Positions 61,695-64,000 of a DNA stretch of 64,000 bases are shown here, in pieces. The position numbers and the translations under genes were made by a program. Below the pieces are notes generated by a model. It saw only the letters and a list, made by a program, of their open reading frames with translations, was not told the DNA's origin and ran no database searches. Origin of the DNA: Fimbriimonadaceae bacterium (lineage in GTDB: Bacteria > Armatimonadota > Fimbriimonadia > Fimbriimonadales > Fimbriimonadaceae); contig JABAQM010000001.1 in NCBI GenBank assembly GCA_019187105.1, positions 310,001 through 374,000 of the forward strand, given 5' to 3'. Numbering within the stretch: the first letter of the stretch is position 1; the number at the start of each line of letters is the position of its first letter.

Positions 61695-64000
61695 GATTCT
61701 TCCTCCGCTTCAAAGTCCAGGGATGCTGAGTCTGAGCTTGCGGCCCTCTTTGGCTTCGCGGGTTTCCCCTTCCCCTTCGCGTGCAGGCCGGCGCGGACTT
61801 CTTCGGCGTAGCGTTGGGCGTTGAGTTCGAGGAGGCGGGCTAGGACTTCGTCGCGGACTTCGTCGGGCCAGCGGTAGCGCCAGGGTTTCTTGCGGCGGCG
61901 GGGGGAGGGGGAGTCGGCGGCGTCCTCATCGTCCTCGTAGTCGAGGATGAATTCGCAGGTGGTGGGGATGTCGGTCCAGCCGTAGGCGTCGAGGACGACG
62001 CGGTCCATGGCGGCGTGGAGCTCGCGGAGGCGGAGGATGTCGGGGTCGCGCTCCTCGGGGTCGTGGAAGCGGTTATACGTCTTGGTCAGCCCCTCGTCGT
62101 TGCGAACCATGAGCTCGGCGCGGAATTCGTAGTAAGTTTGGCCAACCGATTCGAGTCTGGGGTTTGCGTCCCAGTCACTGGGAAGCGGAAAGGTCTCAAA
62201 GCAGTCTGTGGGCGTGTACCTTAGGTCGTCTTTGAGCGAGGAACCAAAGAACCGAGCCCACACTTCGTGGGGACGGGACTGAAGTATGCCAAAGGCAGGA
62301 GACGCGACTGCGAAAATGATAAGATCAAGGGAATACACCATCCCAACTGGAACAAAGGTAAAGGCGCAAGTCCGACTGACTCGCGCGACTGTTAGCACCC
62401 GCCCAAATCCGGCAATCGCCGCTCGCATTTCGGGGCGGGGCCGAATGAACTGCCACCACCGATCTTTTGCGCCAGCGTCATTTTGCTTCAATCGGTCTGG
62501 TCTAACCTTCGAGGCCACTATAGCCATGAGGTCCGGCCAGAAGCGACGGCAATCCTCTTCGCTCTGCTCATCGAAGTTGATCACGTAGCGATGGTGCGCG
62601 TGCGTTGCGCTGTCGTTAACCTCCTCGCCGCCGATGTAGGGGAATATGACTTCGGCGTTGCGCGGGTTATCGGCGATCAGGCGTTCCATGTCGGCGAGCG
62701 AGTTTGCGACCCCTTTCGTGTCGGTATCGTCGAACGTAAACCCCATGCCAAGGACGATGCTCCCCTGAAAGCTCTTGCCCGCATTGGCGCGGAGCGGCTT
62801 CGGGTCCTCGTTCCCGCCGCGATGGAAGAGGAACGCGGTGATGCGCTCGACTGGCTTGCCATCGAGCGATAGGGGATGGGGGATAGGGGATAGGGGATGG
62901 GTCGCTTGGTCAAGGGCTGACTTCGCTTGTTCGCGAGGAGAATTCGCTTGTGCAAGGACTGAACTTGCTTGGTCAAGAGGAGAATTCACTTGTTCAAGAG
63001 CAGAACTTGCTTGGTCAAGAGGAAAAGTTGCATGGTCAAGAGCTGTCTTCGCTTGTTCAAGGACTGTCTTCACTTGTTCAGGAGCCGCCTGCGCCCGTTC
63101 AGGTGCAGAATTCCCGCCCTGCGCAGCACCCCCATCCCCTATCCCCCATTTCCCCACGCATACCACGCTCACAATCACCGCCGCCAGGCCGGGCCACTTG
63201 ACGCGGCGGCGGGCGTCGTAGATCGTTCCGCCGTGGCCGCATATCCATCGCAGGCCAGTCGACCGGGTGTCGCCTTGGCCGATTGTGTTGGTCGCGATGA
63301 GTCCGAAGGTGCCGTCCTTGCGGATAAGGTTGTACGCGCGGCGGAAGAAGTGCGCGACGAGGTCGGCGTTGCCATGGCTCTCAGGATGGATCTCCTGCAG
63401 CCACGTCGTGTACCCCTCCGGGTTCGAGGACGCGACCGTGTTCTTGCCCGCGAACGGCGGATTGCCGACGATGCCGTCGAATCCCCAGTTCCTCTGCAAG
63501 AAGATCTCGGGAAACTCAAATTCCCAATGGAACGGCGTGACCGGCAGCGCGCTGAGGCGGTCGGCGTACAGATCAAGTTCGGTTCGGAAGTCGCCCCGGC
63601 CCACAAACCCACGCACCCAATCGGCAACCTGCAGTTGGGCGGCCTTCCGCCCCTTGCCGTCCTTGCCCAGGAAGTAGGCGGTGACGACCACGTCGGCGAC
63701 GAGCCGCAGATCGGCCAGGATGCGATCCGCGCGCTCGAGTTCGGCCGCCAGCGTGTCGTGATCCTCGTCTCGCTCGGAGATGTCGAGCCGTATCCTCCGC
63801 ACCTCCTCGATCCTCTTGGGCAGGTCGGGATCGGTGAACGTCCGCTGCCCCGACGTATCCCAGCTCAGACAATCCACCTGCAGCCGATCCAGCCCAACCA
63901 GCGAATCGCCACACCGCAGCGCATGATCGAGGAAGGTGAACGCGTGATCCTTGGCCAGCGTCGCCAGCCACAGCGATACCTTGGCCAAGTCCACCGCCAT
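61691..64000 (-). CDS. drmMI: DISARM adenine-specific DNA methyltransferase DrmMI-like, N-terminus beyond window (partial)
   Basis: The frame is open to the last base of the window, so the visible 769 codons are the C-terminal part. MAVDLAKVSLWLATLAKDHAFTFLDH, typical after the SAM site of Eco57I/PglX-type enzymes, is at the edge; the catalytic NPPF motif (IVGNPPFAGKN) is near codon 178; the target-recognition region follows. Such enzymes methylate adenine N6 to mark self DNA. The ORF carries an in-frame insertion (62876-63149) encoding about ten LDQA-type heptads between VVCVGKW and DGKPVER. Near the C terminus are RRRKKPWRYRWPDEVRDEVLARLLELN and a charged tail. The next gene upstream, perhaps drmD, is out of view. 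Confidence 0.88.
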   Translation of the reverse strand: MAVDLAKVSLWLATLAKDHAFTFLDHALRCGDSLVGLDRLQVDCLSWDTSGQRTFTDPDLPKRIEEVRRIRLDISERDEDHDTLAAELERADRILADLRLVADVVVTAYFLGKDGKGRKAAQLQVADWVRGFVGRGDFRTELDLYADRLSALPVTPFHWEFEFPEIFLQRNWGFDGIVGNPPFAGKNTVASSNPEGYTTWLQEIHPESHGNADLVAHFFRRAYNLIRKDGTFGLIATNTIGQGDTRSTGLRWICGHGGTIYDARRRVKWPGLAAVIVSVVCVGKWGIGDGGAAQGGNSAPERAQAAPEQVKTVLEQAKTALDHATFPLDQASSALEQVNSPLDQASSVLAQANSPREQAKSALDQATHPLSPIPHPLSLDGKPVERITAFLFHRGGNEDPKPLRANAGKSFQGSIVLGMGFTFDDTDTKGVANSLADMERLIADNPRNAEVIFPYIGGEEVNDSATHAHHRYVINFDEQSEEDCRRFWPDLMAIVASKVRPDRLKQNDAGAKDRWWQFIRPRPEMRAAIAGFGRVLTVARVSRTCAFTFVPVGMVYSLDLIIFAVASPAFGILQSRPHEVWARFFGSSLKDDLRYTPTDCFETFPLPSDWDANPRLESVGQTYYEFRAELMVRNDEGLTKTYNRFHDPEERDPDILRLRELHAAMDRVVLDAYGWTDIPTTCEFILDYEDDEDAADSPSPRRRKKPWRYRWPDEVRDEVLARLLELNAQRYAEEVRAGLHAKGKGKPAKPKRAASSDSASLDFEAEEES
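62876..63149. repeat. 274-bp insertion with inverted G-rich ends inside the methyltransferase gene
   Basis: ATGGGGGATAGGGGAT at 62876-62891 is repeated exactly as its reverse complement at 63134-63149. Both ends are embedded in further GGGGAT(A/G) runs (62871-62902 and 63130-63155). Between them is a 21-bp tandem array. No transposase is encoded, so it resembles a small non-autonomous or slippage-derived element that has kept the host frame open. Similar G-rich short runs are known as mobile short repeats in some bacterial genomes; that parallel is general. Confidence 0.7.
62905..63114 (-). repeat. Ten 21-bp tandem repeats encoding heptads
   Basis: Ten consecutive 21-bp units begin CTTGGTCAAG or CTTGTTCAAG on the plus strand, each with a small palindrome CTTGNTCAAG at its head, decaying in the last two units. 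On the coding strand every unit is seven residues of the form (x)LDQA(S/T)(x)-like: ALDHATF, PLDQASS, ALEQVNS, PLDQASS, VLAQANS. The 7-residue period could form a helix or a flexible spacer. Confidence 0.85.

Noticed and set aside
62905-63114. CRISPR array
   Set aside because: The 21-bp units are back to back without unique spacers, lie inside an open reading frame and no cas genes are nearby; they are tandem coding repeats.

Overview
The window looks like chromosomal DNA of a free-living, diderm-type bacterium of moderately high G+C. Gene content (a mraZ-led cell-wall cluster, type IV pilus genes of the pilMNOPQ kind, giant RHS/YD protein, fused MFS/spermidine-synthase protein) and the frequent GTG/TTG starts would fit Armatimonadota (Fimbriimonadia-like). 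That placement is an inference from gene content only; no rRNA or other strong taxonomic marker is present.

Layout. 1-5.2 kb: end of a Gfo/Idh/MocA oxidoreductase, an abasic-site repair protein (HMCES/YedK), a 57-codon two-helix membrane ORF interrupted in frame by one TGA that looks like a selenocysteine codon, an aspartyl protease-PDZ protein, UdgB-type uracil-DNA glycosylase, a PfkB kinase and an M14 carboxypeptidase. 5.2-16.3 kb: a compact dcw operon on the minus strand (mraZ-rsmH-ftsL-like-ftsI-murE-murF-mraY-murD-ftsW-murG), almost every junction being a 1-4 bp stop/start overlap, with an array of (T/A)GGGA repeats upstream of mraZ. 16.4-22 kb: spermidine synthase-like membrane protein, two secreted proteins of unknown role, PAP2 phosphatase, DUF1697. 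22-32.4 kb: a chemotaxis region: STAS protein, CheZ-like phosphatase, CheY, CheA, CheW, soluble MCP, CheR, CheD, CheB, plus a second CheY with CheX, a LuxR-type regulator and a globin-like protein lacking the haem ligand. 32.6-44.5 kb: a type IV pilus/type II-like assembly operon headed by an HD-GYP c-di-GMP phosphodiesterase-like gene (HD-GYP-pilM-N-O-P-Q-B-C-pilin-terminator) and a divergent minor-pilin operon. 44.5-51.7 kb: one 2373-residue secreted WD40-RHS/YD protein.

51.9-64 kb is an integrated island. Its left edge is the displaced 3' half of a tRNA-Lys(CTT), next to a tyrosine integrase. After two small cargo genes comes a DISARM-type anti-phage operon on the minus strand: adenine methyltransferase (drmMI-like, cut by the window end), a HEPN-type protein with an R-x4-H motif, drmA helicase, drmB and drmC (PLD). 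All junctions are 4-bp overlaps, so the HEPN gene is translationally wired into the defence operon. The methyltransferase carries an in-frame 274-bp insertion with 16-bp inverted ends and ten 21-bp repeats that encode heptads.

The most novel-looking items are the candidate selenoprotein with a SECIS-like hairpin (943-1116), the HEPN-containing DISARM operon (54.2-64 kb), the repeat insertion in its methyltransferase, and the divergent CheZ-like protein in the chemotaxis operon.
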